From: Ruminococcus flavefaciens | Lineage (GTDB): Bacteria; Bacillota; Clostridia; Oscillospirales; Ruminococcaceae | Direction of reading: 5' to 3' | Length of the DNA stretch: 64,000 nt | Assembly (NCBI GenBank): GCA_002373775.1 | Contig: DFJW01000077.1 | Span: forward strand, 8,269 to 72,268 | Part shown: piece by piece, positions 24,570 to 33,318 of the stretch | Position numbering within the stretch: the stretch's first letter is position 1 | How the letters are laid out: the number at the start of each line of letters is the position of its first letter | Program-made: the position numbers and the translations under genes | Notes under the pieces: generated by a model | Seen by the model: the letters and a program-made list of their open reading frames with translations, nothing else | Told to the model about the DNA's origin: nothing | Database searches by the model: none

Positions 24570-25197
24570 AGAAGTCGGCAAAGTGCGTGAGATACGCCGC
24601 GGAGGCACGTCCTCGTACATACACATAGAATGCAGCAAGGTGCTTGAAGGCACAAAGATCGGCGACAGTATCGCAGTAAACGGCGTTTGTCTCACAGTTA
24701 CCGACATGAGCGGATCCGGATTCAAGGCGGACGTGATGAACGAGACGCTCAGCCGTTCATCTCTTGGTGAACTGAGCATCGGAAGTCCCGTCGATCTTGA
24801 ACGTGCCATGGCAGCCAACGGCAGATTCGGAGGACACATCGTCTCCGGACATATCGACGGTACCGGTACGATCACAGATATCCGCAAAGACGGCATAGCC
24901 TGCTGGTACACGATCACTGCCGGCAGCAGTATAATGCACTACATAGTGGAAAAAGGCTCGATCACGATCGACGGCATAAGCCTTACAGTGGCGAAGGTAT
25001 CCGATACCGGTTTCAGCGTGTCAATAATCCCGCATACTGCTGCACAGACAGTTCTTGGTTACAGAAAAAAGGGTGACATTGTGAATCTGGAAAACGACAT
25101 TGTGGGCAAGTACATAGAGAAGTTCACCAGACCGGAAGAAACACCAGCCGGAAAGCAGGGGATAACCTATGCGTTCCTTGCAGAAAACGGCTTTTAA
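24550..25197 (+). CDS. ribE: riboflavin synthase alpha chain
   Basis: Catalyses dismutation of 6,7-dimethyl-8-ribityllumazine to riboflavin. 215 residues with the two lumazine-binding repeats: MFTGIVEEVG...GDSIAVNGVCLTV (about 1-50) and GHIVSGHIDGTG...GSITIDGISLTV (about 97-145). Each repeat shows the expected conserved N-terminal segment. The start overlaps ribD, with coupling likely, and ribBA follows after 20 bp. Normal length. Confidence 0.95.
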   Translation: MFTGIVEEVGKVREIRRGGTSSYIHIECSKVLEGTKIGDSIAVNGVCLTVTDMSGSGFKADVMNETLSRSSLGELSIGSPVDLERAMAANGRFGGHIVSGHIDGTGTITDIRKDGIACWYTITAGSSIMHYIVEKGSITIDGISLTVAKVSDTGFSVSIIPHTAAQTVLGYRKKGDIVNLENDIVGKYIEKFTRPEETPAGKQGITYAFLAENGF

Positions 25198-25217
25198 AAT
25201 AAAACAGGAGGTAAACA

Positions 25218-26423
25218 ATGTTTAAATACAACACGATAGAAGAGGCACTTGAAGCTCTCAGAAACGGCGAGATCATTCTCGTGTCTGACGATGAAGACCG
25301 CGAGAACGAAGGCGATATGATATGTGCTGCGGAGTTTGCGACTACTGAAAACGTGAATTTCATGGCAATGCACGCCAAGGGACTCATATGTATGCCCATG
25401 AGCCGTGACATGTGCAAGAGGCTCGGACTTCCGCAGATGATAAGGCTCGACGAGAACACAGACAATCACTGTACAGCGTTTACAGTGTCCATAGACCATG
25501 TTGACACTACCACCGGCATCTCAGCAGCCGAGCGTGGATTTACAGCAAGAGCCTGTGTAGACGAAGCAGCAAAGCCTTCTGATTTCCGTCGCCCAGGTCA
25601 TATGTTCCCGCTGATGGCAAAGGACAACGGAGTGCTTGAACGTGAAGGACATACTGAAGCGACAGTTGATCTCATGCGTCTTGCAGGACTGAAGGAATGC
25701 GGACTATGCTGTGAGGTCATGCGTGATGACGGCACTATGATGCGCAGTGCAGAGTTGCAGGAAAAGGCAAAAGAATGGGGAATGAAATACATCACCATAC
25801 AGGCTCTGAAAGATTACCGAAAGTGTCATGACAAGCTGGTCGAGAAAGTTGCGAACACCAAGCTGCCGACGAAATACGGTGAATTCCGGGCAGTAGGATT
25901 TGTGAACAAGCTCAACGGGGAGCATCATGTAGCACTTGTAAAGGGCGATATCGGAGACGGGGAGAACATACTCTGCCGTGTGCATTCAGAGTGCCTTACA
26001 GGAGATGCTTTCGGTTCGCTCAAATGCGACTGCGGCCAGCAGTTTGCGGCGGCAATGAACCAGATCGAGAAGGAAGGCAGAGGGATACTGCTTTACATGC
26101 GTCAGGAAGGCAGAGGGATAGGACTTATCAACAAGCTCCGTGCATATGAACTTCAGGATCAGGGAATGGACACTCTTGAAGCGAATCTTGCGCTGGGATT
26201 CCCCGGCGACATGCGTGAATACTATATCGGCGCACAGATACTCCGTGAACTTGGCTGCAAAACACTGAGACTGCTGACCAACAATCCTGATAAAGTCTAC
26301 GGACTCAGCGGTTTCGGCATAGAGATCAAAGAGCGGGTTCCGATACAGATGGATGCTACTGCATACGACCTGTTCTACCTGAAGACGAAGCAGGAGAAAA
26401 TGGGCCACATCCTGAATTACTGA
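25218..26423 (+). CDS. ribBA: bifunctional DHBP synthase/GTP cyclohydrolase II
   Basis: Supplies both precursors of lumazine. 401 residues. The N-terminal half is 3,4-dihydroxy-2-butanone 4-phosphate synthase ([11 protein letters not shown] about 24-34; [11 protein letters not shown]). The C-terminal half is GTP cyclohydrolase II ([20 protein letters not shown] about 256-275 with the zinc Cys residues; RQEGRGIGL about 296-304; LTNNPDK). The AGGAGG site is clear. Third gene of the rib operon; nine bases separate it from the following membrane gene. Confidence 0.96.
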   Translation: MFKYNTIEEALEALRNGEIILVSDDEDRENEGDMICAAEFATTENVNFMAMHAKGLICMPMSRDMCKRLGLPQMIRLDENTDNHCTAFTVSIDHVDTTTGISAAERGFTARACVDEAAKPSDFRRPGHMFPLMAKDNGVLEREGHTEATVDLMRLAGLKECGLCCEVMRDDGTMMRSAELQEKAKEWGMKYITIQALKDYRKCHDKLVEKVANTKLPTKYGEFRAVGFVNKLNGEHHVALVKGDIGDGENILCRVHSECLTGDAFGSLKCDCGQQFAAAMNQIEKEGRGILLYMRQEGRGIGLINKLRAYELQDQGMDTLEANLALGFPGDMREYYIGAQILRELGCKTLRLLTNNPDKVYGLSGFGIEIKERVPIQMDATAYDLFYLKTKQEKMGHILNY

Positions 26424-26432
26424 GGTGCAGCT

Positions 26433-26912
26433 ATGAGTATCCCCGAGATAATACTGACAGTGATAGCAGCCGTAATACTTGCCGCATCAGCGGTATGCAC
26501 AGTATCGTGGCTCATCGCGCTGAGATCAGATAAAGAAAACGCATTTGTATTCTCTCTGAGCAATCTCGTTATAGACGGCGTACTTATTATCATGTTTATT
26601 CTCTTCGCGGTCACCGGTGATAGTTACAGACTGTTCTATCTTCTGATATCCATATCCGAGATCATCTCAATACCAACGATGTGTGGAGCGATACTCACAA
26701 CCAAAGGGATATGCACAGTACTGTTCATAAAAAAGAGGTACATACCTCTGTCGGAACTCAGTTACCAGTATGCCGGACGCGATCTTGAGATATACCAAAA
26801 GGGAAAAAGCAGACCTGCAAAATACCAGCTCTGCATAAAAGATACAAAGACCATAAAAATGCTTGCGGACTGGTATCCCAAGCACGATTACGAAAACCCA
26901 CTGATAAAATGA
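26433..26912 (+). CDS. membrane protein of unknown function inside the rib operon
   Basis: 159 residues with three hydrophobic helices (about 4-31, 44-63, 68-95) and a C-terminal soluble tail containing YLQ-like segments (LEIYQKGKSRPAKYQLCIKD, DWYPKHDYEN). It is tightly packed between ribBA (9 bp) and ribH (20 bp) in the same direction, so it is read with the riboflavin genes. I do not recognise the family. A riboflavin transporter is unlikely because RibU-type carriers have more helices. Function open. Confidence 0.68.
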   Translation: MSIPEIILTVIAAVILAASAVCTVSWLIALRSDKENAFVFSLSNLVIDGVLIIMFILFAVTGDSYRLFYLLISISEIISIPTMCGAILTTKGICTVLFIKKRYIPLSELSYQYAGRDLEIYQKGKSRPAKYQLCIKDTKTIKMLADWYPKHDYENPLIK

Positions 26913-26932
26913 TCTGATAAGGAGAAAGAATT

Positions 26933-27400
26933 ATGAAGACATACGAAGGAAAATTCATTGCCAAGGACATACGCATAGGAATAGTTGTAGCTCGTTTCAA
27001 CGAGTTCATCACCAGCAAGCTTCTCGGAGGTGCGATAGACACATTAAAGCGTCATGACGTAGAAGAGGATTCTATCGACGTAGCATGGGTGCCCGGAGCA
27101 TTTGAGATACCGCTTATAGCATCCAAAATGGCGAAGTCCGGTAAATACGACGCAGTTATCTGCCTTGGCGCAATAATCAGAGGCAGCACCTCACACTACG
27201 ACCTTGTCTGCAATGAAGCAGCCAAGGGCATAGCACAGGTATCTCTCCAGAGCGATATCCCCGTGATGTTCGGAGTAATAACCACCGAGAATATCGAGCA
27301 GGCAATAGAGAGAGCCGGATCAAAGGCGGGCAACAAGGGAAGCGAATGCGCAGAAGGCGCTATCGAGATGATAAACCTCATCCGCGAGATAGAAGACTGA
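26933..27400 (+). CDS. ribH: 6,7-dimethyl-8-ribityllumazine synthase
   Basis: Condenses 5-amino-6-ribitylaminouracil with dihydroxybutanone phosphate. 155 residues, normal for the capsid-forming family. Landmarks: [17 protein letters not shown] (about 18-34), WVPGAFEIP (about 52-60), [24 protein letters not shown] (about 78-101, with catalytic His) and [24 protein letters not shown] (about 111-134). The ribosome site is AAGGAG. The stop codon shares one base with the start of the HAD gene. Confidence 0.96.
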   Translation: MKTYEGKFIAKDIRIGIVVARFNEFITSKLLGGAIDTLKRHDVEEDSIDVAWVPGAFEIPLIASKMAKSGKYDAVICLGAIIRGSTSHYDLVCNEAAKGIAQVSLQSDIPVMFGVITTENIEQAIERAGSKAGNKGSECAEGAIEMINLIREIED

Positions 27401-28068
27401 TGACAAATCTCATATTCGATTACGACGGTACTATCCATAATTCCATGCTGACGTATGCGCCGGCATTCAGGGACACTATGAAATGGCTTTCAGACAGCGG
27501 ATACATCGAGCCGAAGACTTATGACGACAAGGAGATAAGCTACTGGCTCGGTTTCAATTCCACAGACATGTGGGGGCAGTTTCATCCTGAACTTGACATA
27601 AGCGTCCGTGAGAAAGCACGCCGCATGCTTGGAGACAACATGGCTGAGCGTGTTGAAAGAGGCGAAGGGAGCCTTTATGACGGCGCAGAAGATGTGCTTT
27701 CAGAACTGCATGAAAGCGGATACCGGCTGATATTCCTTAGCAATTGCCGTTTTCATTATCTTGAACGTCACAGGAGAGTGTTTGCGCTTGACCGGTTCTT
27801 TGACGCATTCTACTGCTGTGAAGCCTATGGATTCATACCTAAGTATGAGATATTCCGAAGCATATCAGCTGAAAACGAAGGGGATCATATCGTGATCGGT
27901 GACAGATTCCATGACATAGAGACAGCCGTAAAGAACGGACTTCCGTCCATAGGCTGCGGATACGGCTACGGAACGCCGGAAGAACTGTCAGCGGCAGATA
28001 TGATAGTAAATGACATAAGAGAGATACCAGATGCTGTCCGGTATATTACAGAAAGGATGCTCAGATGA
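27400..28068 (+). CDS. HAD-family phosphatase, candidate ARPP phosphatase of riboflavin synthesis
   Basis: 222-residue haloacid dehalogenase-like hydrolase. Motif I DYDGT (about 7-11), motif II LSNC (about 117-120), Lys in IPKYE (about 145-149) and motif IV GDRFHDIETA (about 167-176) are all present, with a helical cap between I and II. ATG overlaps the ribH stop (TGATG reading), and the next gene overlaps its end by 4 bp, so it is part of the rib transcript. Riboflavin synthesis needs a phosphatase for 5-amino-6-ribitylaminouracil 5'-phosphate, filled by HAD enzymes in other bacteria; position supports that job, sequence alone does not prove it. Confidence 0.84.
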   Translation: MTNLIFDYDGTIHNSMLTYAPAFRDTMKWLSDSGYIEPKTYDDKEISYWLGFNSTDMWGQFHPELDISVREKARRMLGDNMAERVERGEGSLYDGAEDVLSELHESGYRLIFLSNCRFHYLERHRRVFALDRFFDAFYCCEAYGFIPKYEIFRSISAENEGDHIVIGDRFHDIETAVKNGLPSIGCGYGYGTPEELSAADMIVNDIREIPDAVRYITERMLR

Positions 28069-29789
28069 AAAAACTAAGAATCATGGCTGTTATTACAGCA
28101 ATGCTGCTTACCTCTGCATCATGCAGTCTTCGTGATTTTGGCAACAATACCAGCAAGCCGGAGTCCGGAACGTCTCACTCTGCTCCTGACACGACCAAGG
28201 AGAAAGAGACGGCTTCAACAGAAGAACAGACGACCGAGGAAGAAACATCAGAAGCGACTACCGAAGAGGAAACGACTGATGAGGCGACAACTGAAAGCGC
28301 CGATGATCCGGGAAAGGCTTATACCGAAGTTGAACTTGACGACATCCGCTCCCATGCACAGCTCCTTCTTGACGATATTGAAGAAAAGAATAACAAGAAA
28401 AGTGTAAGTGAGGACATAGAACTCCTGCTTTACGATCTTGATGCCTGCAATCAGGCGTATTCGTATATCACGATAGATTACTATCTTGATATGGACAATG
28501 AAGAAAACGAGAAACTCTCGGATGACTATATGGAAACGATGACGATAGCCAATGAGTTGATATCATACGCTTTCTGTCAGGGATATTTAAGCGACTACAA
28601 GAAGCTTTTCATTGATTATGTCACAGAAGACGTTATAGAATACTATTCTGATGACACCTATGACCTTGACGCGGTAGAGAAAGAGGCGAGAGAAGAAGTC
28701 GAACTGCACGACCAGATGCTTGACGAGTATTATGACATATACTTTGATGAGGAAATGTCAGAAAAAGAGAAAGCACTTGCGTGTGCAGAGATATATCTTG
28801 AGCTTCTGAAGGCCTATGACACAGAGAGCTTCTATGCCCAGTACAACCGAGATTACACACCGGAAGAGATAATCGAGCTTTCAGCCGTAGTCCGTGAAGA
28901 AATGGGCTCGCTGAGCGGAGATCTGGTAGAAGCATTCCAGAAGTGTGACGGCGCCATAAGTGTGCTGTATAAGCCTCTGGAGATCGAAGAGCCGTTTGAA
29001 GTGATCCGTAAATACGTTTCACAGCTCTCCCCGGATCTGAAAAAGTCAGCAGACATGATAAACGATGGATCCCTGTATTATATGGCAGAGAAAGAGAGTG
29101 CATATCCCGGTTCATTCACCACAGATCTTCCTCTTAATAACAGCGCACTGGTATTCATAAACGTAGAAGAAACACTTGATCTGCTGCCAACATGCGTACA
29201 CGAATTCGGTCATTTCCACGCATCGTTCTATGATGATATAACAACATATAAAGCGGTCACAAATCTGGACATAGCAGAGATACAGTCTCAGGGACTTGAA
29301 TTCCTTTTCATGCAGTTCTACGATGACATATACGGCGATCAGGCAAAAGCCATGCAGCTTTATAAGACCATAGAGCTGGTAGATTCCGTTGTCACGGGAT
29401 TCATGATCGGAGAGTTCGAATACACAGTCCTTGACAGGATAGATGATATCACTCCGGAAGGCGTAGTTGATCTCTGGCACGAGATGTTCGATGAATACAA
29501 CGATGAAGTAGAGTTCTACATAGTCAATCATCTTTTTGAGAGCCCGGGCTACTATATAAGCTACGGAGTCTCAGCACTTGCCGCATTTGACATATGGGAA
29601 GACATGCAGACTTCCAATGAAAAAGCGCTTGAAAAGTACGAAAAGATAGCAAAGGTATCGTGTTCAGATTCACAGTACCAGTTCTGTGAAGCAACGCAGG
29701 AATGCGGATTCAGGGATGTGCTGAATGCCGATTACGTCAGTGATCTTGCGCAGAAGATAAAGGATTATGCCGCAAGCGTAAGCGACTGA
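28065..29789 (+). CDS. M3-like zinc peptidase lipoprotein
   Basis: 574-residue lipoprotein. The signal peptide ends at lipobox SASC (Cys about residue 20), followed by an acidic Thr/Glu linker (about 45-85). The rest is helical with VHEFGHFHASF (about 382-392) and DIAEIQSQGLEFLF about 25 residues later. Together these form the HExxH...E site of M3 (oligoendopeptidase F-like) peptidases. It probably digests peptides at the outer face of the membrane. The start overlaps the HAD gene by 4 bp (ATGA), making it the last gene of the rib transcript; a functional link to riboflavin is not evident. A terminator follows. Confidence 0.82.
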   Translation: MKKLRIMAVITAMLLTSASCSLRDFGNNTSKPESGTSHSAPDTTKEKETASTEEQTTEEETSEATTEEETTDEATTESADDPGKAYTEVELDDIRSHAQLLLDDIEEKNNKKSVSEDIELLLYDLDACNQAYSYITIDYYLDMDNEENEKLSDDYMETMTIANELISYAFCQGYLSDYKKLFIDYVTEDVIEYYSDDTYDLDAVEKEAREEVELHDQMLDEYYDIYFDEEMSEKEKALACAEIYLELLKAYDTESFYAQYNRDYTPEEIIELSAVVREEMGSLSGDLVEAFQKCDGAISVLYKPLEIEEPFEVIRKYVSQLSPDLKKSADMINDGSLYYMAEKESAYPGSFTTDLPLNNSALVFINVEETLDLLPTCVHEFGHFHASFYDDITTYKAVTNLDIAEIQSQGLEFLFMQFYDDIYGDQAKAMQLYKTIELVDSVVTGFMIGEFEYTVLDRIDDITPEGVVDLWHEMFDEYNDEVEFYIVNHLFESPGYYISYGVSALAAFDIWEDMQTSNEKALEKYEKIAKVSCSDSQYQFCEATQECGFRDVLNADYVSDLAQKIKDYAASVSD

Positions 29790-29807
29790 CACATATGATA
29801 ATAAATA

Positions 29808-29845
29808 AAAACCCGGAAGCATATCAAAAGCTTCCGGGTTTTTAT
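29808..29845. terminator. bidirectional terminator after the rib operon
   Basis: AAACCCGGAAGC / GCTTCCGGGTTT with a 9-nt loop; T-runs lie on both strands. It also serves the convergent phosphodiesterase gene. Confidence 0.9.
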
Positions 29846-29895
29846 TATGTAAGTAACATTTCATTGCAGGGTGAATATAATAAATAAGGACACAT

Positions 29896-30378
29896 TCAGA
29901 CGTCGGTGATATTCATTATAACACCGTAGATAGATATGTCAAGAGTGCCGAAAGAAGGCTTATTGCCGTCACGGGGACATGAAGCGCTTCCGGGATTCAG
30001 GATGTATAAGCCGTCGGAATAGTGTTCAAAACGGCTGTGAGTGTGCCCGAAAAGGATGATATCGCACTCATTCTGCCTTGCAAGTATCTTGAGGCGTTCA
30101 AGGGAACTCTTGACGCCGTACCTATGGCCATGGGTAGCGAGGATCTTATGATCCAGAGCGGGCAGTATAAAAAAGTCATTACTCAGACTGTTATAGTCGC
30201 AGTTACCTGCAACATGTATGATCTTCTGAGAGAGAGAGGAATGGGATAAAACAAATCGGTCGAGTTCGCGTTCACCGTCACCAAGGTGAATGAACCAATC
30301 TGCATCAGTGTTCCTCATGATAACGCTTTCGAGAGCCGAGTAATCTCCGTGAGTATCAGACAGAACGACAATACGCAT
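29896..30378 (-). CDS. YfcE-family phosphodiesterase
   Basis: 160-residue metallophosphoesterase with LSDTHGD (about 5-11), LGDGERE (about 32-38), AGNCDYN (about 56-62), THGHRYG (about 81-87) and GHTHSRFEH (about 106-114). The length and motifs match YfcE/MJ0936 proteins, which cleave phosphodiesters in vitro and whose natural substrate is unsettled. The start at 30378 follows AGGAGG by seven bases. Its promoter lies in a copy of the dispersed repeat seen at 59.5 kb. Confidence 0.88.
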   Translation of the reverse strand: MRIVVLSDTHGDYSALESVIMRNTDADWFIHLGDGERELDRFVLSHSSLSQKIIHVAGNCDYNSLSNDFFILPALDHKILATHGHRYGVKSSLERLKILARQNECDIILFGHTHSRFEHYSDGLYILNPGSASCPRDGNKPSFGTLDISIYGVIMNITDV

Positions 30379-30462
30379 ATAAGCCTCCTAAACAGTGCAT
30401 GCTCATGAAACGCAGAGGGGCGTGATCCTTGAAGGATACTTAAAAGCAGCAACGTTATTAAT

Positions 30463-30491
30463 ATTATACCACATTATTATAAAAATAGCAA
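30463..30491 (-). promoter_or_regulatory. promoter of the YfcE-like gene
   Basis: On the minus strand: TTGCTA (30486-30491), 17-bp spacer ending TGTGG, TATAAT (30463-30468). The -35 box forms the downstream edge of the dispersed repeat. Confidence 0.82.
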
Positions 30492-30546
30492 GAGACGCGC
30501 GAAAAAACTTCCAAATTTTAAATCCAGCCGCGGTCAAGTATGCGGC
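30486..30546 (-). repeat. dispersed copy of the 94-bp promoter repeat
   Basis: Read on the minus strand, this stretch aligns with the 59.5-kb repeat unit over about 60 bp. GCCGC and CTTGACCGCGGC are followed by a divergent 16-bp centre, then AAGTTTTTTCGCGCGTCT plus CTTGC, identical to the tandem copies over 23 bases. Only one base of spacing differs across the centre. The tandem array is 29 kb away and in the opposite orientation. Confidence 0.7.
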
Positions 30547-30622
30547 TTAAAGGTGTTTATATCACAATATATATGAAAATGCGATAATAATCATATAAAA
30601 CCAGTAATAAAAGGAGACGATT

Positions 30623-30874
30623 ATGAATAAGAATAGCATAGATCCAAAAAAACTCGGGGGACTTCTTGACGCCGTAAGCAAAAAGCTTGGTGTGCCTCCT
30701 GAAAAGCTGAAAAGTGAACTTGAAGAGGGAAAGTTCGACAGCGCACTTTCGGCGATGAACGGGAACGACGCTGCCCGGTTCCGTCAGGCGGTAAACAATC
30801 CCCGGCTTGTGGAGAAGCTGATGAGCACTCCTCAGGCTCAGGCGCTTTATAAAAAGCTCTCGGGAGAACGGTGA
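30623..30874 (+). CDS. small helical protein of unknown function
   Basis: 83 residues, soluble and charged, predicted mostly helical (GGLLDAVSKKLGVPPEKLKSEL, NNPRLVEKLMSTPQAQALYKKL). It starts after AAAGGAGA. It heads a run of four small same-strand genes ending in a BofA-like gene. I do not recognise a family. The run and its neighbours suggest a sporulation-associated cluster typical of this group, but that is inference from context. Confidence 0.75.
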   Translation: MNKNSIDPKKLGGLLDAVSKKLGVPPEKLKSELEEGKFDSALSAMNGNDAARFRQAVNNPRLVEKLMSTPQAQALYKKLSGER

Positions 30875-30884
30875 GGTTACAGAT

Positions 30885-31229
30885 TTGGACGATATAATGG
30901 GAAAGCTGGGAGAGCTGCTCTCGGATAAAGAAAGCGTAAAGCAGATCTCTGAACTTGCACAGATGATGATGAATGGCACAGCTGAAGGCGAAGGCACAGA
31001 AGAGAATGCCGCATCTGAAGGCGTTCCGGATCTCAGTGCAGTTATGAAGCTGTCAGAGCTTGCCGGTGCATTGAGTAAGAGCGATGCTAATACCGAACTG
31101 CTCATAGCTCTTAAACCGCATCTCAGAGAAGAGCGTCAGCGAAAAGTTGATAAGGCTATAAAGCTGCTGAAACTGCTTGCAGTATGGAACCTTGCAAAGG
31201 AAAACGGACTTCTCAACGAGCTACTGTAG
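30885..31229 (+). CDS. small Leu/Glu-rich protein of unknown function
   Basis: 114 residues. TTG at 30885 is preferred because GAGG stands eight bases upstream; the next ATG (30897) is too far from it. It is helical throughout, with a Gly/Glu-rich linker (residues about 35-48). The C-terminus (KPHLREERQRKVDKAIKLLKLLAVWNLAKENGLL) looks like an interaction helix. Second gene of the small-gene cluster, 10 bp after the first. No recognised domain. Confidence 0.75.
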   Translation: MDDIMGKLGELLSDKESVKQISELAQMMMNGTAEGEGTEENAASEGVPDLSAVMKLSELAGALSKSDANTELLIALKPHLREERQRKVDKAIKLLKLLAVWNLAKENGLLNELL

Positions 31230-31239
31230 AGGTGATAAT

Positions 31240-31539
31240 ATGTCGATGCCTGACAGCAGTCAGATCAACAAAATGCGTCAGGACGCTATAAGGCGCTCAA
31301 AAGAGATGCACAGCCGCGCACTGCGCGATGATAGTGCAAAGCAGGAAATCAGGGCTGATGCGGTCAGGTCCGGTCAGATCTCGGGACATTCGCCGGCAGG
31401 TATACTTGATCTGTTTGCCGGCGATATCCCCGGACTCAATGATCCGGATAAACTTCTGATAGCTGCACTGCTGCTGCTTCTGATACGCGAGGGTGCGGAT
31501 ATCAAGCTGATACTCGCACTCGGATACATATTACTATAA
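31240..31539 (+). CDS. small protein with C-terminal hydrophobic helix
   Basis: 99 residues. The N-terminal half is basic and helical (NKMRQDAIRRSKEMHSRA). The C-terminal 30 residues are hydrophobic (LLIAALLLLLIREGADIKLILALGYILL) and could anchor it in a membrane. Start ATG 31240 follows GAGGTGATA; the open frame further upstream lies in the previous gene. Third gene of the cluster. Unknown function. Confidence 0.72.
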   Translation: MSMPDSSQINKMRQDAIRRSKEMHSRALRDDSAKQEIRADAVRSGQISGHSPAGILDLFAGDIPGLNDPDKLLIAALLLLLIREGADIKLILALGYILL

Positions 31540-31553
31540 GGATCGGGACAAAA

Positions 31554-31805
31554 ATGGAGCAAAAGATAATGATCGCTGCGGCACTATCCGCAGCTGCGCT
31601 TTTAGTGATGGTCCGCACAATACGGAAAAACGGAGCAGCCTCCGCATTCAGAACGGCACTTCTTGGCGCTGTATCGCTGTTTCTGCTGCATCATATTCAA
31701 GGACGTTTCGGACTTGACATCCCTATAAATCCGTTCAATCTTACGGGGAGCATAATACTTGGCATACCGTTCCTGATATGTCTCGTTGTGATAAGAATGT
31801 GCTGA
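31554..31805 (+). CDS. BofA-like pro-sigma-K processing inhibitor family protein
   Basis: 83 residues. An N-terminal helix (about 4-20), a basic loop and two further hydrophobic segments are followed by the conserved BofA-type end (FGLDIPINPFNLTGSIILGIPFLICLVVI, about 52-80: I-x-N-P-x-N, LG.PG-like). BofA holds the SpoIVFB protease inactive during sporulation in B. subtilis; family members also occur without sigK. Last of four small genes. Neither spoIVFB nor sigK is in the window. Confidence 0.72.
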   Translation: MEQKIMIAAALSAAALLVMVRTIRKNGAASAFRTALLGAVSLFLLHHIQGRFGLDIPINPFNLTGSIILGIPFLICLVVIRMC

Positions 31806-31851
31806 CAAACATTATAATTGTGAAATTTTGAAAAATATTTTTGATATACTA

Positions 31852-31880
31852 TTGAAATTTTATATAGTTTGTGGTAAAAT
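31852..31880 (+). promoter_or_regulatory. promoter of pdp
   Basis: TTGAAA (31852-31857), 17-bp spacer with extended TGG, TAAAAT (31875-31880), 27 bp before the start codon. Confidence 0.72.
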
Positions 31881-31907
31881 GTAAATATATAATACAGGAG
31901 GTGCAAT

Positions 31908-33185
31908 ATGAACGCTATCGACATTATTAATAAGACTAAACTATCCATACCGCTTTCACACGAAGAGATAGTCTGGCTTGTTGAAGGCTATACCAATGGA
32001 GAGATACCGGATCACCAGATGTCAGCATGGCTTATGGCGGTGCGTCTTAACGGGATCACAGATGAAGAGACACTGGCGCTGACATACGCGATGCGCGACA
32101 GCGGCGGCATAATGCAGCTTGATATACCTTATACAGTTGACAAGCACAGTACCGGAGGAGTGGGAGACAAGACGAGCCTGATAATCGGACCTATTGTAGC
32201 AGCATGCGGAGTCTGCATGTCAAAAATGTCCGGCAGGGGACTTGGTCATACAGGCGGTACCATAGATAAACTGGAGAGTATCCCCGGACTGAGGACAGAT
32301 CTCAGCGTGGAAGAATTCACCGAGATACTGCACAAAAACGGATTTGCCATAATGTCTCAGAGCGGAGAGATATGCCCGGCTGACAAGAAGATCTATGCCC
32401 TGCGCAATGCGACAGGAACTGTTGACAGCATCCCGCTTATCTGTGCAAGCATAATGAGCAAGAAGCTTGCCACCAATGCGGACTGTCTGCTCCTGGATGT
32501 AAAATACGGAACCGGAGCATTCATGAAGACAAAGGAAGAAGCTGAAAAGCTTGCAGCCATAATGGAACGCATAGGCAGATCGGCAGGAAAGCAGTGCCGA
32601 GCAGTAGTGACGGATATGAATGAGCCGCTTGGCTGCAATGTCGGCAATTCACTTGAAGTCCGCGAGGCACTTGAAGTACTGCGCGGTGAAACGAGAGGCG
32701 AACTCTACAATGTCTGCATAATGCTTGCATCCGAACTTCTGGCACTTGCCGGCAAGGGAACGGTGTCGGAATGTGCAGAACTTGCAGCGGAAGCGATCAG
32801 CTCGGGAAAAGCGCTTGAAGTTATGCGTGAGATGATAAAGCTGCAAGGCGGAAATCCCGATGTTTGTGACGACCTTTCACTGCTTCCCATGCCCAAGTTC
32901 AGGTACACGATCAAAGCAGTATGTGATATGGAAATAACTGGTTTCAACTGTGAAGAGATAGGACAGACAGCACTGATGCTGGGAGCAGGCAGGACGAGTC
33001 TGAATGGCAGGATAGATGCTACAGCCGGAATAATCATGCAATGCAGGATAGGCGAGAGCCTTTGTGCAGGTGATCCGATAATGACACTCTGTTCAACGGT
33101 GTGCAGTGATTTTTCCGAGGCAGCCATAAGAGCGCTGAATGCAGTCAGCTATATCAGGCACACACAGCCCAAGAACGATAAATAA
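31908..33185 (+). CDS. pdp: pyrimidine-nucleoside (thymidine) phosphorylase
   Basis: Phosphorolyses thymidine or uridine to base and (deoxy)ribose 1-phosphate. 425 residues. N-terminal four-helix part (EEIVWLVEGYTNGEIPDHQMSAWLMAV), then the glycosyl-phosphorylase signature KHSTGGVGDKTSLIIGP (about 79-95), SGRGLGHTGGTIDKLESIPG (about 108-127) and KKLATNADCLLLDVKYGTGAF (about 187-207). AGGAGG precedes the ATG. The length and DHQMSA...GI pattern fit the Pdp/DeoA family; specificity between thymidine and uridine is not clear from sequence. Salvage partner cdd lies far away at 59.9 kb. Confidence 0.94.
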   Translation: MNAIDIINKTKLSIPLSHEEIVWLVEGYTNGEIPDHQMSAWLMAVRLNGITDEETLALTYAMRDSGGIMQLDIPYTVDKHSTGGVGDKTSLIIGPIVAACGVCMSKMSGRGLGHTGGTIDKLESIPGLRTDLSVEEFTEILHKNGFAIMSQSGEICPADKKIYALRNATGTVDSIPLICASIMSKKLATNADCLLLDVKYGTGAFMKTKEEAEKLAAIMERIGRSAGKQCRAVVTDMNEPLGCNVGNSLEVREALEVLRGETRGELYNVCIMLASELLALAGKGTVSECAELAAEAISSGKALEVMREMIKLQGGNPDVCDDLSLLPMPKFRYTIKAVCDMEITGFNCEEIGQTALMLGAGRTSLNGRIDATAGIIMQCRIGESLCAGDPIMTLCSTVCSDFSEAAIRALNAVSYIRHTQPKNDK

Positions 33186-33287
33186 CAGTTCAGTATATTG
33201 ATGGGGTTTTTGAGCTGTAAGTTCGGAAAGACGTGGACTTGCTGCATTTATTTCAGTAAATATTAGTGAAATTATCAAAAAATCACT

Positions 33288-33316
33288 TGACTAATAATAA
33301 AAAATGTGGTAAACTA
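33288..33316 (+). promoter_or_regulatory. promoter of the zinc-ribbon protein gene
   Basis: TTGACT (33288-33293), 17-bp spacer with extended TGG, TAAACT (33311-33316). Confidence 0.72.
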
Positions 33317-33318
33317 TA

